Shown here piece after piece: positions 15,164 through 21,933 of a DNA stretch of 53,713 bases. Each line of letters starts with the position of its first letter. The stretch's first letter is position 1. The notes under the pieces are model-generated. The model saw only the letters and a list, made by a program, of their open reading frames with translations. It had not been told where the DNA came from and searched no databases. The position numbers and the translations under genes were made by a program. This DNA is from a virus: positions 1 through 53,713 of IMG/VR virus record IMGVR_UViG_3300036852_000233. One strand, given 5' to 3'.

Positions 15164-15759
15164 GGGATCTCCAATGGCAGCGTGGGGTGGTCGTCACGAC
15201 GCTTGTGGGAGCGGTGCTCCATCAGCCGTAGCGAGTCGGGGCTGCGGTCGAACCGCAGCAGCTCCACCAGTTCGGCGCGGCTAATCGTCTTGCGGTCCCA
15301 CTTGATAAGGTCGCTGGTGTCGGGTGTCGCGCCGGTCAACCGCAGGAGATGCACGCCAAAGCAGTGCACCTGCACGGGACGGCCAGCGAACGATGACCGG
15401 ACGATCCGCGAATTCTGGTCATGGCCATTCAGGAACTGGCCGTTGTCGCGCTGGACCTTCCAGGTATTGGTGCGCAGCAGGTCGTTGATGATCAGGTACA
15501 GGTCGCGGAGCTGCGCGTTGAGGTCCCGGCCGTGGGTTTTGATCTCGACGAGCATCAGATACTTCACATCGCGGTCGACGCGCGGGCCCTCTCGTGTACC
15601 GTAGCGATGCACCCAGAGGTCGCTATCGCCAATGCATAAGCACGCCTGGCGGCTGTCGAGATTCTCGTGGCTGCGGATCCATGCCTTGATCGGCGTCTCG
15701 GTGCTGACCGGCACACCGCAGCGGCCGCACGGGACGACTTCCCGCCAGGGTGTGGTCAT
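15160..15759 (-). CDS. Possible PD-(D/E)XK nuclease-like protein, 199 aa
   Basis: ATG 15759 lies in the overlap with the stop of the ParB-methyltransferase gene. An N-terminal CGRC zinc pair is followed by GDSDLWV and, after a strand, YLMLVEIKTHG. The D...ExK spacing is that of restriction-endonuclease-like folds. Next to a methyltransferase this suggests a sequence-specific nuclease or modification partner. The fold call is by eye only. Confidence 0.45.
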   Translation of the reverse strand: MTTPWREVVPCGRCGVPVSTETPIKAWIRSHENLDSRQACLCIGDSDLWVHRYGTREGPRVDRDVKYLMLVEIKTHGRDLNAQLRDLYLIINDLLRTNTWKVQRDNGQFLNGHDQNSRIVRSSFAGRPVQVHCFGVHLLRLTGATPDTSDLIKWDRKTISRAELVELLRFDRSPDSLRLMEHRSHKRRDDHPTLPLEIP

Positions 15760-17249
15760 GCCAACCGCTCCCGCGCGGCGACAACCGTCTGCTCGTCGAT
15801 GTCGCAGCCGACGAACCTGCGGCCCAATTCCTTGCATGCCGCCGGGGTGGTCCCTGAGCCGACGAACGGGTCAACTACGAGATCGTCCGGCTTGGTCAGC
15901 TCGGCGATCCAGTAGGACGCCTCGGCCTCGGCCTGCTGCCAATCGTGGTCGGTCTTCTCCCGACTTCCGTCGGCGACGAAGTCCTTATGCCAGTTCGGCG
16001 GGTCGCCGTCGCCGTTGCGCATGACCAGCAACGGCTTCCAGCCGCATTGCACATGGGTGGCGTTCATGCGGAAGAACGCGCCGTCGTGGGCGACGGCGTA
16101 GCACCAGAACCATGACAGGCCGGCGTCGCGAAGCCGGTCGAGCACTTCTGGCAGGAGGTACTGCCCGGTGTAGGCGACCAGCAGACCGCCTGGCTTCAGT
16201 GCCTTGACGGCCAGCTCGCCGAGCTCGGACCAGCAGTCGATGAACTCGGCTGGGTAGGGCGGGTCGGTGAAGATCAGGTCGACTGAGCTGGGCTCCAGGT
16301 GGTCGAGCAGGTCGGCTGCGCGGCAGTGTTCGATCCGGATGCGGCCGCCGTCGGCCTGGTCGCGCCGTTCAGCCCAGAGGCGGATGAGGTCGGCGTGGTA
16401 GGCGCTGATCTTGCGGTGCTCCCAGGAGTCCCCGGTGGTGTTGGCCACCAGCCATGCGCGGAACTCTGCGGCATCCTGTTCGGTGCCGTTCTCGGCAATG
16501 GCGTCGAGGACCCGGTCGGCCTCCTCCACGAGTCGCTGCACTGCGGTCGGGGTCGGTCGCTCGTTGGAGAGATAGGCCTCAACGATCTTGCCTTGCGGGA
16601 GCCATGCGCCATGCTGCTCGGGGATCTCGAACTTGGCGACCTCGCCGACCGCCCGTGCGGTGTCCTTGACGGACCAGCTTTTCGCCAGGAATGCAGCGGC
16701 GAGCGCAGGCCAGCATTCTTCCGGAGCCTTGCTGACCTCATGGAGCTGCATCAGGCCGACGAATGCGGGAAACTGTACAATGTTTGTACACTTTTCGTAG
16801 ACCGCATAGGCGTCTCGGCGCTGGATCAACGAATTCACGTTCTTGTTGAGACGCCGCGCATATTCGCGTAGGCCACCCTTATTGCCACGACCACCAACGT
16901 GCCCGCGTTCCACGTAGTAGTGGACGTGGTGACCTTCTTCCAGGGCTGACAGCTCACCTTGGGTGTTGGTGAGGATGAGCTGCATGAACGCCTCATCGTC
17001 GTCCATGTCCCGCACCCAACACGGCACCGTTTCGAGCCGGCACCGCTTGGCGGCCTCGTGACGATGGTGGCCGGAGATGATCTGCCAACCGTCGCCGACC
17101 GGCCGGACGAGGAGCGCATGCTCGGGGCCGAAGCCGCTGCGGGTGATCTCGGCAGCGATCTGCGTGACGATATCCTCGCGGATCTGTAGCCGCGGGTTGT
17201 CCGGATGTGGCCGCAGGTCGGCGATGAGGAGGTCGCAGAGCTCGCTCAT
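15756..17249 (-). CDS. ParB-like/adenine-N6 DNA methyltransferase fusion
   Basis: 497 residues with two domains. The ParB/Sulfiredoxin-type N-terminus has LRPHPDNPR (12-20) and ISGHHRHEAAKR (58-69). The C-terminal methyltransferase has TDPPY (328-332) and the late DPFVGSGTT, giving the beta-type order. ParB-methylase fusions occur in many phages and mobile elements and usually modify phage DNA. It is the second gene of the leftward operon, so it is expressed early. Confidence 0.9.
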   Translation of the reverse strand: MSELCDLLIADLRPHPDNPRLQIREDIVTQIAAEITRSGFGPEHALLVRPVGDGWQIISGHHRHEAAKRCRLETVPCWVRDMDDDEAFMQLILTNTQGELSALEEGHHVHYYVERGHVGGRGNKGGLREYARRLNKNVNSLIQRRDAYAVYEKCTNIVQFPAFVGLMQLHEVSKAPEECWPALAAAFLAKSWSVKDTARAVGEVAKFEIPEQHGAWLPQGKIVEAYLSNERPTPTAVQRLVEEADRVLDAIAENGTEQDAAEFRAWLVANTTGDSWEHRKISAYHADLIRLWAERRDQADGGRIRIEHCRAADLLDHLEPSSVDLIFTDPPYPAEFIDCWSELGELAVKALKPGGLLVAYTGQYLLPEVLDRLRDAGLSWFWCYAVAHDGAFFRMNATHVQCGWKPLLVMRNGDGDPPNWHKDFVADGSREKTDHDWQQAEAEASYWIAELTKPDDLVVDPFVGSGTTPAACKELGRRFVGCDIDEQTVVAARERLA

Positions 17250-17461
17250 GAGGCCTGCTCCGCCGGCTCCGGCTCGGCCTTGGCTTCCTCGACGGTCACG
17301 CCGAGCGCCCTGGCGATGGCCTCCCAGGTCTCCTCGTTCGACTCGCCGCGGTATTCGCGTTCGGTCTCGCTGACGGTCTGGACGTGCAGGCCCGCCCGGA
17401 AGGCGAGCTGCTGCTGTGACCAGCCCTTGGCCCGTCGAAGCTGGGCGACTCGGTTTGCCAC
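17246..17461 (-). CDS. XRE-family HTH regulator (repressor or Cro-like)
   Basis: 71 residues; GTG 17461 with AGGAGG eight bases upstream. VAQLRRAKGWSQQQLAFRAGLHVQTVSETE is a classic XRE helix-turn-helix, followed by WEAIARALGV. It is the first gene of the long leftward operon and sits on a control region with four CCTAGG sites. It may autoregulate and oppose the rightward HTH gene. Confidence 0.85.
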   Translation of the reverse strand: MANRVAQLRRAKGWSQQQLAFRAGLHVQTVSETEREYRGESNEETWEAIARALGVTVEEAKAEPEPAEQAS

Positions 17462-17489
17462 GTCCGGTTCCTCCTAGGTCGAGAGTGGC

Positions 17490-17518
17490 ATCATCCGACT
17501 CTCAGCCTAGGCTGTCAA
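17490..17518 (-). promoter_or_regulatory. Leftward early promoter
   Basis: Reading leftward: TTGACA (17518-17513), a 17-bp spacer, and GATGAT (17495-17490), four of six matches to the -10 consensus. It is 29 bases upstream of the repressor-like GTG start. A CCTAGG palindrome lies inside the spacer and another overlaps the ribosome-binding site. Confidence 0.65.
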
Positions 17519-17572
17519 GAATGACAGACGCATACGGCATGCACCGTAGAACGGTTACGTCTGCGAGACCTG

Positions 17573-17602
17573 TTGACACGGTCACCTAGGTCTGACAACC
17601 TA
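17573..17602 (+). promoter_or_regulatory. Rightward promoter candidate
   Basis: A perfect TTGACA at 17573-17578 faces right, but the -10 position holds only a poor match (CAACCT or AACCTA). Two CCTAGG palindromes lie in and after the spacer. It would serve the HTH-methyltransferase-integrase operon and may need activation. Confidence 0.4.
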
Positions 17603-17649
17603 GGCCGGCCAGGGTAATGGGGACCCTGATCACGAGGAGTACAGCAACG

Positions 17650-18111
17650 ATGGGAGCAAGAGAACTTGGGGAACTCTGTGAGGCCGAGCGCCGCCGCCGC
17701 GGTTGGTCGCTTGCACGCGTCGCCTACGAGATCGGCCTCGTCCCACCACACGACAGAGCGCTGAACGAGTCACAAGCCAAGCGGATACTCGAAGGTCGTC
17801 GCGGCCTCGACGAGTGGATGATCTGGCGCCTGATCAGCGTGTTCGGCCTCCGCCCTGCTGCTGCGTGGGCCGCCGCTGGCCTGCTGCCGAAGGGCGTGGA
17901 TGAGGAAATGCTGAGCAAGCTGGAGTTCTTCGCCACGACCCCCAGCGAACTTACCGCTCGGTCAGTCGGACAAACCGTCTTACCAGTGCCGGCCGAGCTC
18001 CAGGACGCCGCCCTGTTGCGCCGCCTCGGCGTGCCCAACCTCGAGCGGCGCCGCGTCCAGCGCCGCCGGCGGCTGCGGCTCGTCCCCCAGGTCGAGCGGA
18101 GGGTGGCATGA
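17650..18111 (+). CDS. HTH regulator of the integrase operon, 153 aa
   Basis: ATG 17650 is preferred over ATG 17617 because GAGGAG precedes it. RRRRGWSLARVAYEIGLV followed by NESQAKRILEGRRGLDEW resembles a variant XRE domain; the C-terminus is very basic (RRRVQRRRRLRLV). It overlaps the cytosine methyltransferase gene. Candidate immunity or lysogeny regulator, opposed to the XRE gene across the shared control region. Confidence 0.7.
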   Translation: MGARELGELCEAERRRRGWSLARVAYEIGLVPPHDRALNESQAKRILEGRRGLDEWMIWRLISVFGLRPAAAWAAAGLLPKGVDEEMLSKLEFFATTPSELTARSVGQTVLPVPAELQDAALLRRLGVPNLERRRVQRRRRLRLVPQVERRVA

Positions 18112-18740
18112 ACCGCCCCCGCTTGCTGGATCTTATGTGCGGGGCCGGAGGTAGTGCAGTCGGATATGCGCGAGCGGGATTCGATGTCGTCGGCGTGGAT
18201 ATCGCCCCGCAGCCCCGGTACCCGTTCGAGTTCCACCAGGCAGACGCGCTCACGTTCCCACTGGACGGGTTCGACGCCATCCACGCCAGCCCACCCTGCC
18301 ACGATCACACGCCGCTGTCGTCGCTGGTCGGCAAGGATGGCACCGGCTGGCTACTCGCCGCCACCAGGAAGCGCCTGCTCGCTTCTGGCGTTCCCTGGGT
18401 CATCGAGAACGTCCCCCACGCTCCGCTGCGCCCCGATCTCGTGCTGTGCGGCGAGATGTTCGGGCTGCGGACTATCCGCCACCGCTGGTTCGAGTTGTGG
18501 TCCGGGTTCGTGCTCCAGCCAGGCCACCCACCCCACACGGCCAAGACGAGCACCCGCAAGCGGCGGTCCTGCTGGGACGCGGGGATGCACATCTCCGTCA
18601 CCGGCGATGTGGGTGTCTATGTCGGCTTGCTGGCGATGGGCATTGACTGGATGACCGGCGACGAACTCTCCCAGGCGATCCCGCCCGCCTACACGGAGTT
18701 CATCGGCGGACTCCTGCTCCAGGCGGTGGCAGCAGCATGA
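18108..18740 (+). CDS. C5-cytosine DNA methyltransferase
   Basis: 210 residues. LDLMCGAGGSAVGYARAGF is motif I, GVDIAPQPRYPFEFHQAD motif II/III, SPPCHDH the catalytic motif IV (C64) and WVIENVPHAP motif VI. It is shorter than typical bacterial enzymes because the target-recognition region is compressed, as often in phages. Encoded beside the integrase, so it could modify DNA in the lysogen. Confidence 0.85.
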   Translation: MNRPRLLDLMCGAGGSAVGYARAGFDVVGVDIAPQPRYPFEFHQADALTFPLDGFDAIHASPPCHDHTPLSSLVGKDGTGWLLAATRKRLLASGVPWVIENVPHAPLRPDLVLCGEMFGLRTIRHRWFELWSGFVLQPGHPPHTAKTSTRKRRSCWDAGMHISVTGDVGVYVGLLAMGIDWMTGDELSQAIPPAYTEFIGGLLLQAVAAA

Positions 18741-19729
18741 GTATCGCCCTACCTACAGCAACGACCGCACCGATATCCGCTGTTTGCGACTTGGAGCGGT
18801 CTGTCCCCTTAGGCCAGGATGCGGCGCCCGACATCCTGGCACCAGCCGGTCAGCTTTGGACTGAGGGGGGACCTTTGCCATCCAACGAGGTATGGGAGCA
18901 GTATGCGCTGCTGCTGCACCGCCGCCACCGCAGTCAGGAAACCATCGCTCTGTACGAGGTTGCCCTGAGCAAGCTCTGGGCGTTCCTCGCCGACCAGCAG
19001 CACGACTGGCGAACGGTTACCCCGGAACTCGTGGACGCATGGCTGGACGGGCGAGTGCGGGCGGAGTGGACCCGCAACACCTACGGCCGGGTCGTCCGCC
19101 GGTTCTACGCTTGCGCCGTCAGCCGCGGCTGGTTGGACGGTCCGAATCCACTGGAGGACTGGCAGCCACCCCCGGCACCGCCGCCGCGGCCGCGGGCGTT
19201 GCCGCTGGATGCCATCGGCGCGTTGCTGGCGGTCGTCGACCCGAGGATCAGGATGATGGTGCTGCTCGGCTATCATCAGGCCCTGCGGGTCGGGGAGATC
19301 GTGCGACTGTCCGTCGAGGATCTCGCGCTGGGGGCGGACCCGCCGATGGTCCGGGTGGACGGCAAGGGTGGCAAGCAGACGTGGATGCCGCTATCCCCGG
19401 CGCTGGTCGGCCCGCTGCGCGCATGGCTGCTGCTCCGCCCGGCGCGGGGGCCGCTGATTCCTAACTACCGCGACCCCACCAGATACCTACATCCCAAGTA
19501 CGCGGCACATCTGCTCGCCAGCGTCATGCGGCCGGTGGTCGGGGACTCCGGGCATGCGCTGCGGCACACCGCCGCTAGACAGCTCCGCCGGCAGACCCAC
19601 GACCCGTTCCTGGTCCGCGACGCGCTGCGACATGCGGGCCTTCAGACGTTGGACGTGTACACGCAGGATCCGGAGCGGTTGGCGGCCGCGCTCGGCCAGC
19701 TACCCGACCCGCTCAAGACGGAGGCGTGA
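18737..19729 (+). CDS. int: Tyrosine integrase
   Basis: 330 residues. An N-terminal SAM-like core-binding domain (about 50-140) precedes the catalytic domain. Catalytic residues visible: R184 in ALRVGE, a lysine in GKGGK (209-213), H273-x2-R276 in HALRHTA, H299 in LRHAG and Y308 in VYTQ. It integrates the phage genome site-specifically. ATG 18737 overlaps the methyltransferase stop. I could not identify attP or a tRNA fragment near it. Confidence 0.93.
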   Translation: MSIALPTATTAPISAVCDLERSVPLGQDAAPDILAPAGQLWTEGGPLPSNEVWEQYALLLHRRHRSQETIALYEVALSKLWAFLADQQHDWRTVTPELVDAWLDGRVRAEWTRNTYGRVVRRFYACAVSRGWLDGPNPLEDWQPPPAPPPRPRALPLDAIGALLAVVDPRIRMMVLLGYHQALRVGEIVRLSVEDLALGADPPMVRVDGKGGKQTWMPLSPALVGPLRAWLLLRPARGPLIPNYRDPTRYLHPKYAAHLLASVMRPVVGDSGHALRHTAARQLRRQTHDPFLVRDALRHAGLQTLDVYTQDPERLAAALGQLPDPLKTEA

Positions 19730-19917
19730 TGAGCGACTGGAAGCCAGGGTTCCGCCACCAGGTCACTGAGGCCACCGGCTACGACCAGTGGTGGCGACTG
19801 TTGAACTGGCGCTGCGTCGACTGCGGACAGTGGTTCGTCGCGTGGCCATCCGACGATGAGGCCTGCCCAGGCCCACCAGCCGATACCGACCCGCTCCGTC
19901 AGGAGGTCGGCCGGTGA
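19729..19917 (+). CDS. Zinc-ribbon protein, paralogue of 8379-8537
   Basis: ATG 19729 follows the integrase stop in TGATG. W..GFRHQV, WRCVDCGQWF..WP and DDEACPGP match the minus-strand gene at 8379-8537 closely. Two copies in oppositely oriented operons point to duplication or exchange between modules. Function unknown. The end overlaps the convergent HTH gene by 19 bases. Confidence 0.7.
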   Translation: MSDWKPGFRHQVTEATGYDQWWRLLNWRCVDCGQWFVAWPSDDEACPGPPADTDPLRQEVGR

Positions 19918-20102
19918 GGTTCCTCGACCTGGCGGCGGTAGCGTTCCCACGCGGCCGGTCGGGAGACGCCGAGCCGCTCCGCAATCTTCTCCCAGGAATC
20001 ACCCTTGGCCCGCGCTCGTCGAATGGCCTCGGTGAGCAGCGCGTCGAAGCGGTCGCGTTCCCGGCGGAACTCGCTGATGTCGTTGAGCTCGAACTCTGGC
20101 AT
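19899..20102 (-). CDS. Small HTH regulator, 67 aa
   Basis: Leftward gene facing the plus-strand arm. FDALLTEAIRRARAKGDSWEKIAERLGVSRPAAWERYR is a sigma-70-region-4-like helix-turn-helix common in Actinobacteria. Its promoter overlaps a 16-bp palindrome and the rightward promoter, so it very likely represses both. A short regulator acting as local switch. Confidence 0.8.
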   Translation of the reverse strand: MPEFELNDISEFRRERDRFDALLTEAIRRARAKGDSWEKIAERLGVSRPAAWERYRRQVEEPHRPTS

Positions 20103-20125
20103 CAGACCTCCGGCGTTAGGGATTC

Positions 20126-20154
20126 TTGACAGGAGGTAAGGATACCCTTACACT
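20126..20154 (+). promoter_or_regulatory. Strong rightward promoter
   Basis: TTGACA (20126-20131), 17-bp spacer, TACACT (20149-20154). This is the best consensus promoter seen in the window. It drives the gene at 20337 and those after it through a long structured leader. Confidence 0.7.
20136..20151. promoter_or_regulatory. Operator palindrome shared by divergent promoters
   Basis: GTAAGG-ATAC-CCTTAC is a perfect 6+6 inverted repeat. It covers the spacer and -10 edge of the rightward promoter and the -10 box of the leftward promoter. Best explained as the operator of the HTH protein encoded at 19899-20102. Confidence 0.65.
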
Positions 20155-20168
20155 GATTCCATTGTCCA
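20139..20168 (-). promoter_or_regulatory. Leftward promoter of the HTH gene
   Basis: Reading leftward TGGACA (20168-20163), 18-bp spacer and TATCCT (20144-20139). The start of the HTH gene is 37 bases downstream of the -10 box. Confidence 0.55.
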
Positions 20169-20336
20169 CCTAGACCAGCCGCGGGTCGCGTCGTCTATAG
20201 CGGCACTGCCTCGGTACCCGCCGACTGCGCAGCGGCAGGTACCAGCCCACGAGGTCCCTTGTCCGCCGACTCACGAGCACGACCGACCTGCCGCAAGGTC
20301 GGACGCCCCGGCCGGGGCAACACCCACGGAGGAACC
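20155..20336 (+). other. Structured 5' leader, about 180 nt
   Basis: No gene. Three hairpins can be drawn: GGTACC arms at 20213-20218 and 20238-20243 with GC-rich inner pairs; CCGACCT/AGGTCGG at 20283-20289 and 20296-20302; and the 14-base palindrome GCCCCGGCCGGGGC at 20305-20318, just before GGAGG. It could be an attenuator, a regulatory RNA or, given the integrase nearby, part of attP. Confidence 0.4.
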
Positions 20337-20660
20337 ATGATCTTCTACGACCGTGCTGGCCAGCCGATCGCCGATGTTCTCGAGTGGGCCCGCCTGTTCG
20401 AGACCATGGACCGCCGGGTCGCCCTCGACGACGTCGTCTGCGGCGACGGATCGGTGCGGATCTCCACCGTGTTCCTCGGACTCGACCACAACTGGGATGG
20501 CGGGCCACCGCTGATCTTCGAGACGATGTGTTTCGGTGGGCCACCACCGGTCGACCAGTGGCAGACTCGCTACTCGACCGAGGAGCAGGCCCGCGCGGGC
20601 CATCAGAAGGTGGTGGATGCGCTGCGCGCGGCAGAACTTGACTGGTTCCTCCAGCACTGA
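20337..20660 (+). CDS. Hypothetical 107-aa protein
   Basis: ATG 20337 with GGAGG just upstream. Begins MIFYDRAGQPIADVLEWARL and contains VSTVFLGLDHNW-like and YSTEEQARAGHQKVVDALR segments. Similar proteins are frequent in actinophages; their function is not known to me. Confidence 0.8.
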   Translation: MIFYDRAGQPIADVLEWARLFETMDRRVALDDVVCGDGSVRISTVFLGLDHNWDGGPPLIFETMCFGGPPPVDQWQTRYSTEEQARAGHQKVVDALRAAELDWFLQH

Positions 20661-20736
20661 CCCGACCTTCTCAGCCTAGACCGGCCGGACGGTCGGTGGT
20701 AGAACATGGCGCATCTCGCGCTATCAACGCGAAAGT

Positions 20737-20767
20737 GGCCCCCGGACGGGGTTAGCGTCCGAGGGCC
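20737..20767 (+). other. Stable hairpin in the gap before 20791
   Basis: GGCCCCCGGACG (20737-20748) and CGTCCGAGGGCC (20756-20767) pair at 11 of 12 positions around a 7-base loop. There is no T run after it, so it is either a weak terminator/processing site or a leader element of the next gene, whose AAGGAG lies 13 bases downstream. Confidence 0.5.
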
Positions 20768-20790
20768 TGGAGCACCCGGGAAGGAGCCCC

Positions 20791-21039
20791 ATGGTGCCCG
20801 ACAGCAAGTATGACGACCTCGCCGAGCAGTGGGCACATATCGCGTCGCTTGTCGAGCAGGCAAGCCGGGACGCGGACGTGCTCCACGTGCCGATCCCACA
20901 GTCGCTGGCCCGCGGCATGGCCGACCTGCTGGTGTTCCCATCCGAGATCCGCCAGGTCGGCGCCCGCCGCGCCGGCACGTGGGTTGAGCCGATCATGGAA
21001 CGCGCCGACGAACCACCACCCGACCCGGAGGAACCATGA
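20791..21039 (+). CDS. Hypothetical 82-aa protein
   Basis: ATG 20791 with AAGGAG upstream. Helical (DDLAEQWAHIASLVEQASR, SLARGMADLLVF) with a proline-rich acidic tail. Overlaps the next start. Function unknown. Confidence 0.75.
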   Translation: MVPDSKYDDLAEQWAHIASLVEQASRDADVLHVPIPQSLARGMADLLVFPSEIRQVGARRAGTWVEPIMERADEPPPDPEEP

Positions 21040-21227
21040 ACGAGCAGCAAGGACCACCCGCCTTCAGCGCCGCGGACATGCCCATCCAGGATGAAGGCTG
21101 GCACCTATCGACACGCTATGAGGTGCTCGAACGTTGGCTGGAATCGGCGAAGGTGCGGCAGGTCAGGGTGCGGGACATTGTGACCGGGCACACCATCAGC
21201 CGGACGGACTTCTATGAGGGACCATGA
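21036..21227 (+). CDS. Hypothetical 63-aa protein
   Basis: ATG 21036 overlaps the upstream stop. Contains YEVLERWLESAKVRQVRVRD and a TGHTISRTDFYEGP end. Function unknown; coupled to the next (interrupted) gene. Confidence 0.75.
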   Translation: MNEQQGPPAFSAADMPIQDEGWHLSTRYEVLERWLESAKVRQVRVRDIVTGHTISRTDFYEGP

Positions 21228-21629
21228 GCGAGCAGGTCAGGATCTACCGGGTGTTCTGCGAGAGGCAGGCCGGAGGTGAATCGTGTTGTCACACCCTCGC
21301 TGTACGATGCAGCTGTCCCGCTCGACAACCAAGATCGGGGCGATGCCGCCGGGCAGGCGGTGTACCGCGCGGGCAGGCCCTTGACCGGGCCGAGTCCCCG
21401 CCGAGAGGCGGGAGGCGGTTCCGCGAACCACCCGGACAGGCAACCGGGAATCCCCGCCCTTCTAGGGCAGGGAGGATGTCAATATCTGCTGGTGTGCCTA
21501 GAGTGCAGCGAAGGCTCCGATGCGCTCATTCTGCCGTTCGACAGTGCAGAGGCGCGGGGGAAGTGGGCGGCCGCGCATACCAAAGAGACTGGGCACGACC
21601 GCTGGTACGTGGAAGACGAGGAACGATGA
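21224..21629 (+). pseudogene. Small CxxC protein gene split by a structured RNA-like element
   Basis: The first 21 codons (MSEQVRIYRVFCERQAGGESC) and the last 48 (starting YLLVCLECSEG, with LPFDSAEARGKWAAAHTKETGHD) are separated by the 196-bp element at 21287-21482. As it stands they are in different frames. Deleting exactly the element puts them in one frame and gives a 69-residue protein. The second half looks like a small actinophage protein with a CLEC knuckle. Either the halves are made separately, the gene is dead, or the element is removed. Confidence 0.6.
21287..21482 (+). ncRNA. HEARO/omega-RNA-like element, copy 1
   Basis: Homologous to 36296-36477. Shared anchors at constant spacing: TGTCACAC, 8 nt, TACGATG, 17 nt, AACCAAG. 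Then a CCGCC-GGCGG hairpin (346-350/356-360), CGCGGGCAG, GGTTCCGCGAACCACCCGG, CAACCGGGAA, a terminal hairpin and GGATGTCAA. The layout resembles the RNA scaffold of IscB-type (HEARO) or TnpB-type elements, whose right ends commonly finish TCAA. No transposase or nuclease gene is linked. Identification is from memory of these families; the homology and covariation are seen directly. Confidence 0.7.
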
Positions 21630-21632
21630 GCG

Positions 21633-21740
21633 ATGAAACGTCTTCAGATCGTCGCTACGCAGTATTGCCCGTGCTGCCGCCGCGACCATGACGTGTACGG
21701 GTTCGTGGTCGTGGGCAGTTACGTGATCCGCTCGACCTGA
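21633..21740 (+). CDS. 35-aa cysteine-knuckle protein
   Basis: ATG 21633, four bases after the previous stop. MKRLQIVATQYCPCCRRDHD then a beta-like VYGFVVVGSYVIRS. CxCC plus His suggests a metal site. It is the last gene of the plus-strand arm before the terminators. Confidence 0.6.
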   Translation: MKRLQIVATQYCPCCRRDHDVYGFVVVGSYVIRST

Positions 21741-21753
21741 CCCTAGACGCCAA

Positions 21754-21791
21754 GATGCCGCCACGTCCTTGGGGAGGAACGTGGCGGCATC
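21754..21791. terminator. Hairpin terminator between convergent arms (1)
   Basis: GATGCCGCCACGT (21754-21766) pairs perfectly with ACGTGGCGGCATC (21779-21791) around a 12-base loop. It closes the plus-strand operon. Confidence 0.75.
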
Positions 21792-21845
21792 TGTATGGTC
21801 CAGCCATCGCAATAGCGGGAGTCTAGCAGGCGGTCCGGACAGACC

Positions 21846-21889
21846 ATTCGGCCCCCTACCGCCGGCCGGACGGTCTGCGGGGGCCGAAT
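21846..21889. terminator. Hairpin terminator between convergent arms (2)
   Basis: ATTCGGCCCCC (21846-21856) pairs perfectly with GGGGGCCGAAT (21879-21889). The 22-base loop itself can fold. It lies 45 bases beyond the stop of the holin-like gene and probably ends the late (minus-strand) transcript. Confidence 0.65.
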
Positions 21890-21933
21890 CGTGGTCCGAC
21901 ACTTCTACGGCGTGCCGGTACCGTACCGGGAGT

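Larger units (their letters stand above)
17473..17604. promoter_or_regulatory. CCTAGG operator-like cluster
   Basis: Four CCTAGG palindromes at 17473-17478, 17506-17511, 17585-17590 and 17599-17604. The first two are 33 bp apart, about three helical turns, and flank an inverted repeat (GAGAGT 17481-17486, ACTCTC 17498-17503). They overlap both divergent promoters. Likely binding sites for the HTH protein at 17246-17461 or 17650-18111. Confidence 0.55.

Noticed and set aside
20661-20790. Small gene in the gap
   Set aside because: No open frame with a ribosome site; the space is taken by a hairpin and the leader of the next gene.
21287-21482. Group I or group II intron
   Set aside because: Too short, with no recognisable P7/P3 core or domain V; and a close copy sits outside a coding frame at 36296.
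17461-21740. tRNA gene or attP next to the integrase
   Set aside because: I saw no tRNA cloverleaf or CCA-ending T-arm sequence; attP cannot be assigned without host data.
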